From: Leptospira yanagawae serovar Saopaulo str. Sao Paulo = ATCC 700523
Lineage (GTDB): Bacteria > Spirochaetota > Leptospiria > Leptospirales > Leptospiraceae
Length of the DNA stretch: 64,000 bases
Assembly (NCBI RefSeq): GCF_000332475.2
Contig: NZ_AOGX02000039.1
Location: 30,001 to 94,000 of the forward strand
Direction of reading: 5' to 3'
Positions 45,764 to 56,617 of the stretch are shown piece after piece. Position 1 is the first letter of the stretch; the number at the start of each line of letters is the position of its first letter. The notes under the pieces were generated by a model. It was given only the letters and a program-made list of their open reading frames with translations. It was not told the origin of the DNA and made no database searches. The position numbers and the translations under genes were made by a program.

Positions 45764-47053
45764 TTATCTAGCAAAGGTGAAGAGAAATTCACCTTCTTTG
45801 TCTTTGGCAGGGAAATATTCTTCACACCTAACATCGACAAACTGACCATTTTGTAAGGTAGCAATCGGGAACGACTGCGGGAGGTGTCCTTTTAAATAAT
45901 TATCAGTCACAAGCCTTCCATCATTTTCCAAAATGGCTTCAAAGGTTTTCCCAATCGCTGTTTTTGCATAGGATTGGTGTAAAGAGGAACTAAGAGCCAT
46001 TAGATCCAATACACGGCGTTTTTTTTCATCTCCAGGAATCGGGTCACCTAGGGCTTCTGCAGTAGTTCCCTTTCTCACAGAGTAAGGAAAAACATGTAAT
46101 TTTGCAAACCCAAGCTCAATTAACAATTGTTTTGTTTTCATAAACTCAACTTCTGTTTCAGAAGGGAATCCTACAATCACATCGGTTCCTAAAAACAAAT
46201 TAGGAAGTTTTGATTTGGCAAGTTCCATCCTTGTGCGGAAGGCATCTGGATGGTAGGTTCGTCTCATATCTTTTAAAATTTTACGGCTACCACTTTGGAT
46301 CGGGACATGTAAAAATTTACAAAACCTTGGGTGTGACATGAGATCAAGTAATCCAGATCCCACATCGGGTGGTTCAATGGAAGACAATCGAATGCGAGAG
46401 TATTCTAAAACCTTTAGGATATCTTCCAATAAATTTAAAAAACCCTTTTCTCCATTCTCTAAACGATACCAACCCAAGTTAACACCCGTTAACTGAATTT
46501 CACCAACACCATTATCTTGTAAGTATTTGACTTGGTCTAAAATATCTACGTAGTTTCGGCTAACTCCGAGTCCCCGAGCTGCTGGGATTTTACAATAAGA
46601 ACATTTCCGATTGCAACCATCTTGGATTTTTAAGTAAGCCCTCGTGTGACCTTCTGGCAAAACATCCGAATAAGAAAACCGATCTAAGTTTTGTGGTTCT
46701 GAATAGGATTTTCCTTCCCAATCCGCTAAGATTTGGTAAGGCAAAGAACTCTTTTCCGTATTCCCAAACACTCCATACACACCTGGGATGTTTTGTAATA
46801 CTTCTTTATCGGTCTCCGCATAACAACCAGTAACAAAAACCTTTGCACCTGGGTTTGACCTGATTGCATTACGGATGATATTTCTGTTTTTGACATCCGC
46901 TTTGTTTGTCACAGTACATGTGTTTACAACTATATATTGAGCATTTTCATCTGTTTGGGCAAGAGTGAACCCCTTGTCTTTGAGGACAGAGTACATACCG
47001 TCTGTCTCAAAAAAATTCAAACGACAACCGAGTGTATGAAACTTTATTTTCAC
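45764..47053 (-). CDS. mtaB: tRNA t6A37 methylthiotransferase MtaB
   Basis: A 429-residue radical-SAM methylthiotransferase that turns t6A37 into ms2t6A37 in ANN-decoding tRNAs. The N-terminal UPF0004 domain holds the three auxiliary-cluster cysteines C10, C46 and C77; the radical-SAM cluster is C147, C151 and C154 ([12 protein letters not shown]). The C-terminal TRAM domain is at about 365-429. The TLGCRLN start and CKIPAARG pattern point to MtaB rather than MiaB or RimO. The start overlaps the TPR gene stop by 4 bp. Confidence 0.93.
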   Translation of the reverse strand: MKIKFHTLGCRLNFFETDGMYSVLKDKGFTLAQTDENAQYIVVNTCTVTNKADVKNRNIIRNAIRSNPGAKVFVTGCYAETDKEVLQNIPGVYGVFGNTEKSSLPYQILADWEGKSYSEPQNLDRFSYSDVLPEGHTRAYLKIQDGCNRKCSYCKIPAARGLGVSRNYVDILDQVKYLQDNGVGEIQLTGVNLGWYRLENGEKGFLNLLEDILKVLEYSRIRLSSIEPPDVGSGLLDLMSHPRFCKFLHVPIQSGSRKILKDMRRTYHPDAFRTRMELAKSKLPNLFLGTDVIVGFPSETEVEFMKTKQLLIELGFAKLHVFPYSVRKGTTAEALGDPIPGDEKKRRVLDLMALSSSLHQSYAKTAIGKTFEAILENDGRLVTDNYLKGHLPQSFPIATLQNGQFVDVRCEEYFPAKDKEGEFLFTFAR

Positions 47054-47829
47054 AGTGCTGTGAGTGCTAAAATCCTTTTTGAATTTTCCTTAATTGTATT
47101 ACTTTCTCCATTTAAGGATGAAGCCTTTTCAATACAGGTTTTTGCTTCCTCCAAATAAGGATTTGCAACATTCTTTTTTCCCAATTTTTTATTGGTTCGA
47201 TAAAGAGATTCTTGGACAAGAGCCAAGTTATTCCAAATTTCACTTGAGTTTTGGTTGATACTGGATGCCCAACGTAAACTCATATCAGCTTTGTCGTAAT
47301 TTTTTAATTGGTAATAAATTTTACCTTCTAACTCTAACATACGGGCATCACTAGGACTTCCTGCTTTTGCTTTTTCAATTTGGGAAAGTGCAGTTTTTGA
47401 TGCCCCTTTTTCAGCAAGGGCCAAGGCATAAAAATACCGGATTTCTGGATTTTGTGGATACATGGGAATTGTTTTTTCTGCAAGTTCAATCGCAGGTTTC
47501 CACTTTTTATGACGAGTTAAGATGGCAAGACTACCTTGTAATAGGTCTTCATCATCAGGTTTACGTTTTCTTGCTTCCAACATGTTTTTGTAGGCGTTAT
47601 CAAAATCGTTTAACTTATCGTAGTTGAAAGCAAGTAAGGCATAAAATTCGTAGGATGATTTTCCATCTACGAGTAGGCTTTTCACAAGTTCGATTGATTT
47701 CGCATAATTTTTTGTTTTGTATTCATCAACTGCTTGGAAATACGCAGAACCAACTTGTTCCTTATCTTGAGAGTAAACTGAGGATACAAGTAGGCAGATA
47801 ACAGCCATGATGTGAAGTAAGTGTTTCAT
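47050..47829 (-). CDS. Exported TPR-repeat protein
   Basis: A 259-residue protein with a signal peptide (about residues 1-20, ending VYSQ) and about five TPR-like repeats between residues 24 and 225 ([69 protein letters not shown] and later). It probably forms a protein-interaction scaffold in the periplasm. It overlaps its neighbours by 4 bp on both sides, so it is in the clpC-mtaB operon. Partner unknown. Confidence 0.75.
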   Translation of the reverse strand: MKHLLHIMAVICLLVSSVYSQDKEQVGSAYFQAVDEYKTKNYAKSIELVKSLLVDGKSSYEFYALLAFNYDKLNDFDNAYKNMLEARKRKPDDEDLLQGSLAILTRHKKWKPAIELAEKTIPMYPQNPEIRYFYALALAEKGASKTALSQIEKAKAGSPSDARMLELEGKIYYQLKNYDKADMSLRWASSINQNSSEIWNNLALVQESLYRTNKKLGKKNVANPYLEEAKTCIEKASSLNGESNTIKENSKRILALTAL

Positions 47830-48260
47830 AATAGATCCGAGGGAACCGTAATGGAGTTCAAATTGACCGTATCGATCCTGGAATGGTAAGGTTCAATAGG
47901 GTCCAGGTATAGGAAAACGCTTCCCCCTTTGGAAAGCAAGTAATGTTCGATATGTTCTTCGGTAATGATCTCTAAATCGCCTACATAGAGAATGGGATTT
48001 TCCCCTGGTCCTAAGTGCAGGTGGAATTCTTCCGAGGGTAAAAAATCAGATAAACCAAGATACCCAGACCCAAAATACAAACCAGATTGGAAATAGTATT
48101 TATAATGAACTTTGACTTCAGGAAGGATTAGATTGGGTCGGATATAACCGAGCTCGATGCGTTCAATGGTTCCTACGGTTCGGATCTTCCGAAGTTGGAA
48201 CCAAATTTTACGAATGAAAAAATAAGAAAATAGGAAGACGAGGGGAATGAGAATTGCCAT
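47826..48260 (-). CDS. Small membrane-anchored protein, DUF3592-like
   Basis: A 144-residue protein with an N-terminal hydrophobic helix (about 1-17) and then a soluble domain whose start VGTIERIELGYIRPNLILPEVKVHYKYYFQSG resembles DUF3592 proteins (conserved aromatic strands, no catalytic residues). It lies 25 bp after clpC and overlaps the TPR gene by 4 bp. The function is unknown; assignment to DUF3592 is by pattern only. Confidence 0.55.
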   Translation of the reverse strand: MAILIPLVFLFSYFFIRKIWFQLRKIRTVGTIERIELGYIRPNLILPEVKVHYKYYFQSGLYFGSGYLGLSDFLPSEEFHLHLGPGENPILYVGDLEIITEEHIEHYLLSKGGSVFLYLDPIEPYHSRIDTVNLNSITVPSDLL

Positions 48261-48285
48261 TTCCTTTCGCCTTCCCCATCACTCT

Positions 48286-50838
48286 CTAAACGAGAGCTAA
48301 GTCTTTTTCCTCAGTGTTTGGGGAAGATCCATCATCTTTTTTAGGAACTTCTTTGTAGTCAGACCAAGGGGTTTCGGAATACACAAGTTTTCCTTCAGCC
48401 AAATCTACCAAAATTTTAGTAGGATTGTCATACACACCTTTTAGTGACTGCACTGCCATATAATCTTCCAATTCTCTTTGGAATACTCGTCTGAGCGGAC
48501 GTGCTCCATAGTTCTGGTCGTATCCAATGGTTGCAAAATGTTCTTTTGCGCTCAAAGTGAGTTCCACTAGGACTTTTTTCTCCGTCAAACGTTTGTTAAA
48601 ATCTTTTAACATGATATCCACAATGCTAACGATTTCTTCTTTTTTAAGAGGAGCAAAATAAACCACTTCATCCACTCGGTTTAAAAACTCGGGGTTAAAG
48701 TGTTTTTTAAGTTGTTCTCTTGCTTGTTCCGCTTTGTAAGACTCTCTTTCTTCAGCAAAATCTTCAAAACCCAATCGCCCACCTTTGGAAATTTCCTTTG
48801 CGGCAATGTTTGAGGTCATGATGATTATGGTATCTCGGAAGTTTACCTTACGACCTTTTGTATCTGTTAAATTCCCTTCTTCCATAATTTGGAGTAGGAT
48901 ATTAAACAAATCGTGGTGCGCTTTTTCAATCTCATCAAGGAGTACCAAACTATATGGTTTCCTTCTCACAAACTCAGTGAGTTGGCCACCATCATCATAC
49001 CCAACATAACCGGGAGGAGCTCCAATCAGTCTGGAAACTGCATGTGGTTCCATGTATTCAGACATATCGATTCGGAGCATATTGTCTTCTGAACCAAACA
49101 ACTGCTCGGCGAGTGCTTTTGCAAGTTCTGTTTTCCCTACACCTGTTGGCCCAAGGAAGATAAAGGATCCCGTTGGACGTTTCTCACTCTTAAGACCTGT
49201 ACGAGAACGTCTGACAGCACGGGCCACTTTTTCAATGGCCTCTGTTTGCCCAACAATACGAGCTTTGATGTCTTCTTCCAAATTGAGAAGTTTTGTATTC
49301 TCGGATTGTTCCATTTTTTTCAATGGAATTCCAGTCCATAGGCTCACAACAGACAGAATGTCTTCTTCTTCAATGGAAACTGCATACCCTTCCATTCGTT
49401 CTTGCCATTGTTTGGTTTTTTCTTCCAATTCACCTTTTTTACGATTCACTTCATCCCTTACGGCTGCGGCTTTTTCGTATTCTTGGCTACGAACCAAATC
49501 TTCTTTTTTGACAGAAAGTGCTTTGATCTCTTCTTCAATCTCTTTGATTTCATTGGGTCTTTGGCAATTGGCAAGGCGTGCCTTTGCCCCTGCTTCATCA
49601 ATGATATCAATCGCCTTGTCTGGTAAAAACCTGTCGTTGATGTATCGATGTGATAATTTCACAGCTTGTTCGATGGCTTTTTCCGAATAACGCACCTTAT
49701 GGTGAGCTTCATACGCTTTTTTCAAACCATCCAAAATGAGGACCGCATCACCAACCGACGGTTCAAGAACCTTCACCATTTGGAACCTTCGTTCCAATGC
49801 CGAATCCTTTTCAATGTACTTACGGTATTCGTTATTGGTTGTGGCACCTATACATTGTAACTCCCCACGTGCAAGCGCAGGTTTTAAAATGTTTGCCGCA
49901 TCCACTGCACCTTCCGCAGCACCTGCCCCAATGAGAGTGTGTAATTCATCGATAAAGATGATGATGTTTTGCGAAGTGACGATTTCTTTCATGATCTTTT
50001 TCAATCGTTCTTCAAACTCACCACGGTATTTGGTCCCTGCAATCAGGCTTGCCAAATCCAAAGATAACACTCGTTTGTCGAATAAAAGATCAGGCACTAG
50101 TTTTTCTACTACTGCTTGCGCAAGGCCTTCCACGATAGCCGTTTTTCCCACACCCGATTCTCCAACCAGTACTGGGTTATTTTTCGTTTTACGAGATAAG
50201 ATTTGGATCACACGTTCGATTTCTTTCGAACGGCCAATGACTGGGTCCAATTTTTTTTCACGTGCGAGTTGAGTGAGGTCACGTGCAAATTCGTCGAGGA
50301 TCGGAGTTTTACTTTTTTCTTGTCTTGGTGTAGCTGTTTGTGTTTGACCTTGTCCTGTGGATTGTGTACCAGTTGTCCCACCACCAACTGCCCCTGAAGG
50401 AGGCGCACCAAGTAAGCGTAAAATTTCCGATTTGATGACATTGTAGTTCACGCTAAAGGAAGATAACGATCCCCCAGCGATATTATTATTATCACGAAGT
50501 AATGCGAGTAAGATGTGTTCCGTTCCCACATAGTTGTGTTTGAGGCGTTTTGCCTCTTCTTTGGAAACTTCGATCATTTTTTGGTACTTGTCTTGTCCTT
50601 GGCTGACATCGAGTAACAAAGCCCCTGAACCTTCACGAGTACGTTTCTCTACTTCCTTACGGAGTTCGTTTAAATTGATGTTTAGATTCGTTAGAATCTT
50701 TATCGCGACAGAGTCCTCCTCCCGGAGAAGCCCAAGTAGTATGTGTTCAGGACCGATAAAATCGGAACCTAAACGTTTAGCCTCATCTTGGGCGATTTCG
50801 TTGATGACTCTTTTTGCTCTTTTGGTGAATTCCAACAT
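48286..50838 (-). CDS. clpC: Clp protease ATPase ClpC
   Basis: An 850-residue class I AAA+ unfoldase that feeds proteins to ClpP. Domain order: N domain with two Clp-N repeats (1-145), first ATPase with Walker A GESGVGKT, a middle region with the UVR motif ([20 protein letters not shown]), and second ATPase with GPTGVGKT and a [11 protein letters not shown]alker B. The UVR-containing middle region and overall length fit ClpC rather than ClpA or ClpB. It follows the McsA-McsB-like gene after 60 bp. ClpC needs adaptor proteins, here probably the fusion gene upstream. Confidence 0.94.
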   Translation of the reverse strand: MLEFTKRAKRVINEIAQDEAKRLGSDFIGPEHILLGLLREEDSVAIKILTNLNINLNELRKEVEKRTREGSGALLLDVSQGQDKYQKMIEVSKEEAKRLKHNYVGTEHILLALLRDNNNIAGGSLSSFSVNYNVIKSEILRLLGAPPSGAVGGGTTGTQSTGQGQTQTATPRQEKSKTPILDEFARDLTQLAREKKLDPVIGRSKEIERVIQILSRKTKNNPVLVGESGVGKTAIVEGLAQAVVEKLVPDLLFDKRVLSLDLASLIAGTKYRGEFEERLKKIMKEIVTSQNIIIFIDELHTLIGAGAAEGAVDAANILKPALARGELQCIGATTNNEYRKYIEKDSALERRFQMVKVLEPSVGDAVLILDGLKKAYEAHHKVRYSEKAIEQAVKLSHRYINDRFLPDKAIDIIDEAGAKARLANCQRPNEIKEIEEEIKALSVKKEDLVRSQEYEKAAAVRDEVNRKKGELEEKTKQWQERMEGYAVSIEEEDILSVVSLWTGIPLKKMEQSENTKLLNLEEDIKARIVGQTEAIEKVARAVRRSRTGLKSEKRPTGSFIFLGPTGVGKTELAKALAEQLFGSEDNMLRIDMSEYMEPHAVSRLIGAPPGYVGYDDGGQLTEFVRRKPYSLVLLDEIEKAHHDLFNILLQIMEEGNLTDTKGRKVNFRDTIIIMTSNIAAKEISKGGRLGFEDFAEERESYKAEQAREQLKKHFNPEFLNRVDEVVYFAPLKKEEIVSIVDIMLKDFNKRLTEKKVLVELTLSAKEHFATIGYDQNYGARPLRRVFQRELEDYMAVQSLKGVYDNPTKILVDLAEGKLVYSETPWSDYKEVPKKDDGSSPNTEEKDLALV

Positions 50839-50898
50839 GCCGCACCCTGCCTTTAGTAATTAGACGAACGTCCTTGTTCCCATCCTGACCGTACTGGG

Positions 50899-51687
50899 TC
50901 AAAGGGAGCCTCGTAAACCAAGAATTTTGTAAAACTGACGTTTTTGGACCGCGTATGCGTTCTTCCACGAGATTTTTACGACAAGCCCTCGGAACTTTCC
51001 CAGGGACTCTCTTCTATGATCGGTGGAAGGAGCAAATTCTATACCAAATTCAGAAAGTTTCTCAAAAAGTGAAAAGAAGCTCGGATCCACTCCAGGTTCG
51101 ATGCCAAGGAGGATGGAATCCCGCCTCCCCCGTCCCACATTGGTAGGACAGGAAGAGACGTACCCGATTCCCTTTGCAAATGCCCAATTTTGTTTTTTGA
51201 AAATGAAGCGAAGTAAGGATTTTAGCTTTTTACGTTTTGCAACTGCCAAATCTACAGCTTCGGCGGGATCCAAACTTTCACAGGGTAAAACTTTACGTAA
51301 GGCCTCAAAACGCAAATGGTCTTCTCCACCAAAATACAACCGAATCATAGAATCTTTTTCTGTAAAAAAAGAATTCGTTTCCTCATCTAAAAAGTCCATA
51401 AGCTCATTTTCAGCTAACAAGCGCTTCACTTCTTCTTTCTTCAGATCATAAAAGGGAAAAAGACTATGGCTTAGGTTACGAGTCAAACGTGTGCGAATCA
51501 TCAAGATCTTGGTTTTGGATTCCGATTTTGTAAAGATTCCTTCGATTTCCTCAATTAGAGATTTTGGAATGGGGGACGGTTTACTTTTGATTGGATCAAA
51601 AAATTGTGTGACACAATGTTCACACCCAAATTTGCCTGAAATCCGAAACTGGGACTCTGTGGTTCCACAGAATCGACAATATTTCAT
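50899..51687 (-). CDS. McsA-like zinc domain fused to short McsB-like arginine kinase domain
   Basis: A 262-residue protein. Residues 1-30 contain two CxxC pairs (C4/C7, C22/C25), as in McsA zinc fingers. Residues about 60-245 match the McsB protein-arginine kinase: IRTRLTRNL at 65-72, [12 protein letters not shown] with E122, and [16 protein letters not shown] with C180. The end ([12 protein letters not shown]) is a degenerate version of the usual VSNQRTLG segment, and the C-terminal dimerisation domain is missing. The neighbour is clpC, as in Firmicutes (ctsR-mcsA-mcsB-clpC), which supports a role as ClpC regulator. No ctsR is seen. Its start overlaps lolD by 4 bp. Catalytic activity is uncertain. 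Confidence 0.8.
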   Translation of the reverse strand: MKYCRFCGTTESQFRISGKFGCEHCVTQFFDPIKSKPSPIPKSLIEEIEGIFTKSESKTKILMIRTRLTRNLSHSLFPFYDLKKEEVKRLLAENELMDFLDEETNSFFTEKDSMIRLYFGGEDHLRFEALRKVLPCESLDPAEAVDLAVAKRKKLKSLLRFIFKKQNWAFAKGIGYVSSCPTNVGRGRRDSILLGIEPGVDPSFFSLFEKLSEFGIEFAPSTDHRRESLGKFRGLVVKISWKNAYAVQKRQFYKILGLRGSL

Positions 51688-52382
51688 ACACTAACGGGAG
51701 TTAACTTACCAGATACGATCCGATTTCGTTTGTGCGCCATGGACGCAAGCTCCAAATCATGTGTCACAAGGATGAGTGAAAATTTAAATTCATTCTGTAG
51801 TTCTTTGATGAGATCCATGAGATGACGTGAATTGTCTCGGTCAAGGTTCCCTGTTGGTTCATCTGCGAGGATGAGTTGCCTTCTTCCGACAAGAGCACGT
51901 GCCACACCCACACGGGCGCTTTCACCACCTGAGAGTTGGGAAGGAAAACTTTCTGTCCTTTCACCAAGCCCTACTTTTTTTAGAATGTCGATTGCTTGTG
52001 CTTTTGCTTGGGTTGGATTCATCCTTGCAATGAGAAGGGGCATCATTACATTTTCCAAAGCTGTAAAATCAGGAAGGAGAAGATGTTGTTGGAAGATAAA
52101 AGAGATTTTTTCAGCACGAAAACTTTCTCTTTGTTTTTCATTTAAGTTTTTTAAGGAAACACCACATACGTCCACCTCACCATCGTCAAACGAATCCATG
52201 GCACCGAGGATATTGAGCAGTGTTGACTTACCAACACCCGAAGCCCCTTCTACAGAAACGATTTCGCCAGGTAACACTTCAAAGTCGAGACCTGAGATGA
52301 TATGATACCGTTTGTCGACAACTTGGTAATACTTTTCTAGTTTTCGTACGGAGACTGTTGGTTTGAGTTCAGAATTAGTCAT
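51684..52382 (-). CDS. lolD: Lipoprotein-releasing ABC ATPase LolD
   Basis: A 232-residue ABC ATPase with Walker [12 protein letters not shown]-loop [13 protein letters not shown], signature [15 protein letters not shown], Walker [13 protein letters not shown] and switch His VTHDLE. It energises release of lipoproteins from the inner membrane for transport to the outer membrane, fitting the many lipoproteins here. It overlaps the LolC/E-type permease by 8 bp. Confidence 0.87.
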   Translation of the reverse strand: MTNSELKPTVSVRKLEKYYQVVDKRYHIISGLDFEVLPGEIVSVEGASGVGKSTLLNILGAMDSFDDGEVDVCGVSLKNLNEKQRESFRAEKISFIFQQHLLLPDFTALENVMMPLLIARMNPTQAKAQAIDILKKVGLGERTESFPSQLSGGESARVGVARALVGRRQLILADEPTGNLDRDNSRHLMDLIKELQNEFKFSLILVTHDLELASMAHKRNRIVSGKLTPVSV

Positions 52383-53727
52383 TGCGAATCGTATCCACTG
52401 GGTTTAGATTGGCGGCCATCCGAGCAGGGAAATACCCAGCAAGGCCAGAGAGAATGGTAGCAGCAGTTGTCACCATAAAGATAAAGGAAATATCAATATC
52501 AACAGGGATATGATCAAAATAATAAATGTCTTTTGGAACGAGTTCCACAGGATCCCAATCACCAGGATTTAGGATACTTCCCACTCCATTGATGATTTCA
52601 GAAATGGCATTGATGATGACTTCCAATTTTGTGGCGATAAAAATCCCCGTCATCCCACCCACAAGTGAAGACAAAATTCCCACTATCATCGCATTGAGTG
52701 TGAAAATGAGTAAGATATCATTGGAAGCAAGTCCAAGTGCTTTTAAAGTTCCAATCGACCTACGTTTTGCACGGATGAGAGAGTGAACGGTTGCAACCAT
52801 CCCAAGGGCAGCAAGGACAATGAACAAAAAGACAATGATGGAGATGATGGTTTTTTCCAAACGAAGTGCCGCAAGAAAGTTCTCCTGTTCTTCCGCAATG
52901 GTCCTCACTGACCAAGATGTATCATCTTGAATTTTTTGGTTCCAATTTTCTTCGTTTAACCTTGATAAGATTCTGTGTTTGGTGAGTTTTAAGTCATCCA
53001 ATGAGCGAACCTTAATTGCAATTTGGTTTACCGCTCCTTTCATTTTAAAAAACTCTTGGGCCTGTGGCAGGGATAAAAACACAAACTTAGAATCGTAATT
53101 GTAATAACCTGTTTTGAAAAGGCCGACCAAACGAAAGGACTGTACATTGACTTGCACTCCTCTCTCCACGGTGAACCTGCCACCAGGAACCGCCATCGTG
53201 ATCTCTCTGCCAATTCCATACCCGTAAATGGCACTCATCTCCTTTCCAACAACAACCATCTTTTTAGAATTGATCGAGGAAATTTCATCCCGGTTGTATT
53301 GCAAAATTCTTGGAAAATTGGGAAGTCCATTTTCGACTAATTTTTCAATCGAATCAATCGGTACGGCACGAATCATAATCGGATTGAAGTTATTATTGCT
53401 TTGGATCAGTCCGTGGCTTGTGATATTGCCTTCTACTGACACAAAGGATTCGGCAAGTTTTGGATCGGATTTTAAGTGCGCAATTACGGTTTCGTAATCA
53501 TAAATGGCACCAGAACCATAGGAATTTTCAATGGTGATATGAGGACCACCTTGCCAGAGGGATTCCTTCACTTGTTTTTGGAATCCATTGAAAATGGAGA
53601 GAACCACAACAAGAAGGCCTACCCCCACTGCCATCACGATGAACGAAAGCCTTGATTTGATGGAGAGGAATCCCAAAACGCGGGACCCTCGGATGTAACG
53701 GATTGTGATTAAAGAGACGATTCCCAT
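52375..53727 (-). CDS. lolC: Lipoprotein-releasing permease, LolC/LolE (LolF-like)
   Basis: A 450-residue permease with one N-terminal helix (about 23-46), a large periplasmic domain (about 47-300) and three C-terminal helices. Diagnostic segments are [26 protein letters not shown] near the start and the [27 protein letters not shown] coupling region. The C-terminal [17 protein letters not shown] is typical. Only one LolC/E-type permease is encoded here, so it could form the whole permease (LolF-type) or pair with a gene elsewhere. It starts the long minus-strand run. Confidence 0.88.
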   Translation of the reverse strand: MGIVSLITIRYIRGSRVLGFLSIKSRLSFIVMAVGVGLLVVVLSIFNGFQKQVKESLWQGGPHITIENSYGSGAIYDYETVIAHLKSDPKLAESFVSVEGNITSHGLIQSNNNFNPIMIRAVPIDSIEKLVENGLPNFPRILQYNRDEISSINSKKMVVVGKEMSAIYGYGIGREITMAVPGGRFTVERGVQVNVQSFRLVGLFKTGYYNYDSKFVFLSLPQAQEFFKMKGAVNQIAIKVRSLDDLKLTKHRILSRLNEENWNQKIQDDTSWSVRTIAEEQENFLAALRLEKTIISIIVFLFIVLAALGMVATVHSLIRAKRRSIGTLKALGLASNDILLIFTLNAMIVGILSSLVGGMTGIFIATKLEVIINAISEIINGVGSILNPGDWDPVELVPKDIYYFDHIPVDIDISFIFMVTTAATILSGLAGYFPARMAANLNPVDTIRND

Positions 53728-53739
53728 GATGACCTAATC

Positions 53740-53779
53740 TTTTTGACAGCTTTCTTTGAAAGATGGATACTGTCAAAAA
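53740..53779. promoter_or_regulatory. Divergent promoter with inverted TTGACA boxes
   Basis: TTTTTGACAG (53740-53749) and CTGTCAAAAA (53770-53779) are perfect inverted repeats, each carrying a TTGACA box pointing to the opposite gene, around a small inner hairpin (CTTTC-TTT-GAAAG, 53750-53762). On the plus strand TTGACA at 53743-53748 is 17 bp from GATACT (53766-53771). Such symmetry fits a shared promoter/operator between lolC and the gene at 53788. Confidence 0.5.
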
Positions 53780-53787
53780 AGAACCTT

Positions 53788-54774
53788 ATGCCTGAAACAC
53801 CAAACTATTATTCTGTCAAAGTCAATCTACGAGACGAAGCCAATATGGTGTACACCATGGTTTCTGCCATCATTGACCCGGTTGAAATCAAATCGGTGAA
53901 ATATGAGGGTGTTTCTTGTACAAGCCCCCTCGCTCTACTTCCTGTTCGGTCTACGTTTCAGGACTTTTATAACCGGATGCAACGTGTCATTTACAAAGGT
54001 GAACAACAAAAAAACATCACAAAGTCCCTACAAGAACTCATCAAAACCAAATTTGGTTCGGAAAGTTTTTTGGAAGAGATTTTGCATTACATGGACCACA
54101 ATCTCACGGACCGTTTGGACTTTGTTTTCAGTGAAATTCACAAACGAACAGCCGGGAATTCAGAACCCAAAGTTGAAATCCACTTCGAATTAATTGATCC
54201 CAATGATATGACAAAAACGACTGTGGACGAAGAGGAAATTGCCAAAAAAGAAGCACCTCCTGTCACTCCGGTTCCGCAAGCCTCAGGATTTCTCATTCCT
54301 GCTGACAAACAAATTGTTCAGTTTAAATTCCAACTTTCTCCTGTCAACGGTGTACCACTCGTTGAACTAAAGGCAGGTGATAATGTATATGTTCGTTTGG
54401 TGCCAGGGGATTCGATCACTGATTCCATTATCAATACTTTGGAACTCAAAGATGAATCAGGAGCCATCAAACAAATCCCTGCAAAAATTGTGAACATATC
54501 GAATAACAAAAATTTTTCGGAAGTCGTGATCAAAATCAACGAACAAATTTACGGAAAAATCATTGAAGAAGAAAACTCGGTAAAAATCAAAACGACTGAT
54601 AGTAGCCAAGGTGCCGCCAATATCATGAACTCCGTTGCCTCACCAACAGCTAAAATTTCGAAATCAAAACAAAATCCAAATTTGGCTGCCGATGAAAGTT
54701 TCCATTTAATGCCTTATATCATTATGCTTGTGGTTCTTGCCATTGGAATGATGACAATCTTTGTAATTCTCTAA
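53788..54774 (+). CDS. Hypothetical protein with C-terminal membrane anchor
   Basis: A 328-residue protein, start at 53788 (MPETPNYYSVKVNL); an upstream in-frame start would overlap the promoter-like repeats. The N-terminal region (about 1-130) is soluble and helical, the central part (about 165-270) looks like beta strands (FQLSPVNGVPLVELKAGDNVYVRL), and the last 20 residues are a transmembrane helix (YIIMLVVLAIGMMTIFVIL), so it is tail-anchored. It is followed 5 bp later by another membrane-protein gene. I do not recognise the family. Confidence 0.6.
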   Translation: MPETPNYYSVKVNLRDEANMVYTMVSAIIDPVEIKSVKYEGVSCTSPLALLPVRSTFQDFYNRMQRVIYKGEQQKNITKSLQELIKTKFGSESFLEEILHYMDHNLTDRLDFVFSEIHKRTAGNSEPKVEIHFELIDPNDMTKTTVDEEEIAKKEAPPVTPVPQASGFLIPADKQIVQFKFQLSPVNGVPLVELKAGDNVYVRLVPGDSITDSIINTLELKDESGAIKQIPAKIVNISNNKNFSEVVIKINEQIYGKIIEEENSVKIKTTDSSQGAANIMNSVASPTAKISKSKQNPNLAADESFHLMPYIIMLVVLAIGMMTIFVIL

Positions 54775-54779
54775 ACAAA

Positions 54780-55799
54780 ATGACCAAATTCAAACAAAAC
54801 TTACCAATCCTTTCCCCTCTCTTCATAGCACTTGTGATTCTTCACTCTCTCTTTGTGGATTACTCAGTTCAGTTTCCTGACTTTATCACAACCGATTCTC
54901 AAGAACAAAACGAAGAAATGATGAAACCAAAGGTGATCCAAGAATCTGGATTGATTGGTAAAATCGCATACCTTGAATCATTTTTAGTAGAGTTAGAATC
55001 AAAAGAACTCCCGATTGATACAGACTTAGAAGAAACAAAAGATAGCGTAAAACGCGTGCTAATCGGACAAAAACTTTTTTTAGGATTGGTGTTGTTTTAT
55101 CTTTTTTTGACCTTCTCTACTGCTGTAACTTACGCATTCCGCGCTTGGTTTCATAAATCCATTGCCCATGTTTTGTATCCTGTTTCACTTGTGGTTTTGT
55201 TACCGAAACTTTTTATCCAATTAAATTTAATGGCCCAAAAGGACATTTTGTCCTACTTTTATTCAGCATTTTTGATATTCACTTATGCCATCACCATTTT
55301 GGCTTACAGAACCATCATCAAAGACAAAGAATTGTATGAGGGATTCCAATCCTTACAGTTTTCTTCTTCCTTAGAGGAAGAAGGTCGTTCTCCGAGTAAT
55401 ACCAAAACAGGGTCTTACTTTGCTCCAATTTTTCACGTGATTGTGATCATTTTTATAGGAATTCTAATTGGGAACTTAATCTATATTCCTTTGTTTTTAC
55501 TCCAAAAACACTACGTAAGTGAATTTAGTTATTTTATCTTCTTTTTGATCGCTCTTTTGTCAGTTTTTTATATCTTCAATTACAACAAAGTGGGTGGAGA
55601 ATCGAAAAACAAAAATTGGCAAAATTTGACTGTGAGTTTCGCTTATCTGCAATATCGATTTTTACGAAATGGATTTTTATCAATCTTTAGCACAATCTTG
55701 ATCATTTTGTTTGTCACATTTTTATTCAGTTTATTACTCTTCAACATTGACCTTATCCAAAACAACCTAGGTTTATTTGGAAAGGCATCCGAGTTTTAA
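54780..55799 (+). CDS. Hypothetical multi-spanning membrane protein
   Basis: A 339-residue protein with about seven hydrophobic segments (approximately residues 10-26, 97-117, 128-148, 160-178, 216-238, 246-262, 300-322) and acidic loops (QEQNEEMMK, LEEEGRSPS). It lies 5 bp after the tail-anchored protein and probably shares its operon. No motif indicates a transport or enzyme function. It is followed by a bidirectional hairpin at 55828-55851. Confidence 0.6.
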   Translation: MTKFKQNLPILSPLFIALVILHSLFVDYSVQFPDFITTDSQEQNEEMMKPKVIQESGLIGKIAYLESFLVELESKELPIDTDLEETKDSVKRVLIGQKLFLGLVLFYLFLTFSTAVTYAFRAWFHKSIAHVLYPVSLVVLLPKLFIQLNLMAQKDILSYFYSAFLIFTYAITILAYRTIIKDKELYEGFQSLQFSSSLEEEGRSPSNTKTGSYFAPIFHVIVIIFIGILIGNLIYIPLFLLQKHYVSEFSYFIFFLIALLSVFYIFNYNKVGGESKNKNWQNLTVSFAYLQYRFLRNGFLSIFSTILIILFVTFLFSLLLFNIDLIQNNLGLFGKASEF

Positions 55800-55827
55800 A
55801 AAATCATCATAGGAAAACGAAGTAACG

Positions 55828-55851
55828 CCATGGGAGAGAACGCTCCCATGG
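55828..55851. terminator. Bidirectional hairpin between convergent genes
   Basis: A perfect 9-bp stem, CCATGGGAG (55828-55836) and CTCCCATGG (55843-55851), with a 6-nt loop lies between the membrane-protein gene and the MORN protein gene, which converge. U-runs are weak. Confidence 0.6.
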
Positions 55852-55876
55852 GAATTTGAATTTCCTTACTAAAGTT

Positions 55877-56617
55877 TTATTGGCAAATTGGAGTTTGGTT
55901 CTTTTTTGTAGTACACCATGAGGAGCCATTCGGATAATACGTATTACGCGATAATAATTCACCAGTATCCGAATAAAGTTCTGAAGCTTCTTTTACACCG
56001 GTAGGATAATAATAAAACCACTCACCAATTTTTTTATCTTCCGCATAACTTCCTTTTTCTTCCACTTTTGTATCAGGATAATAACGAACCCAATCTCCTG
56101 TACGAAGTCCCCCATCAAAAAAACCTTTTTCGTTCAAACGCCCATTGCGGAAATAACGTATATAAGCACCATTTTCGTTTCCTAGTTCTGCTGTGAGGAT
56201 CCAAAGTTGTTTTTTACGGTAACCTGCTTTGTAATTTTGTTCGATGTATAGTTTGCCATCGGAAAAATAAAATTTCCATAATCCATCTCGTTCTCCATTA
56301 ACCAACTTCCCTTCCATAATGGTAATTCCATCGAGGTAGTTTAATTTTTTTCCAATTCCATCAGGTTGTCCCAATTGGTTTACAGGATATAGGGTGACTA
56401 AGTTGCCATTTTCATACCATTCACGAAAAAAACCTTCACTCGTCATTTGGTAGTGGTTTGTTTTTTTATCAAATTTGGCTTGTTTGGGAACCGAACCTGG
56501 TCTTTCTACAGATCCCTTACAGGGTCCGAAAGCAATCCCCGATAATAGTACAAACAATAGTAAACCGAATATAATCCAGATGGAATTGTCTTTAGTGGGT
56601 GTGGATGTAGATGTCAT
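55877..56617 (-). CDS. MORN-repeat (YwqK-like) exported protein
   Basis: A 246-residue protein with an N-terminal hydrophobic segment (about 13-31) ending in FGPC, which could be a lipobox. It is followed by five or six MORN_2-type repeats of about 23 residues (DGLWKFYFSDGKLYIEQNYKAG, NGAYIRYFRNGRLNEKGFFDGG, TGDWVRYYPDTKVEEKGSYAED, IGEWFYYYPTGVKEA). Annotation pipelines often call these YwqK antitoxin-like, but no toxin is near. They may act as extracellular beta-sheet scaffolds. It overlaps mscS by 26 bp. Confidence 0.75.
   Translation of the reverse strand: MTSTSTPTKDNSIWIIFGLLLFVLLSGIAFGPCKGSVERPGSVPKQAKFDKKTNHYQMTSEGFFREWYENGNLVTLYPVNQLGQPDGIGKKLNYLDGITIMEGKLVNGERDGLWKFYFSDGKLYIEQNYKAGYRKKQLWILTAELGNENGAYIRYFRNGRLNEKGFFDGGLRTGDWVRYYPDTKVEEKGSYAEDKKIGEWFYYYPTGVKEASELYSDTGELLSRNTYYPNGSSWCTTKKNQTPICQ

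Noticed and set aside
49052..49690. Plus-strand open frame of 212 codons opposite clpC
   Set aside because: Antisense shadow of a conserved gene, Ser-rich and without motif.
55877..56617. Toxin-antitoxin system (YwqK antitoxin)
   Set aside because: MORN repeats explain the similarity, and no toxin gene lies beside it.
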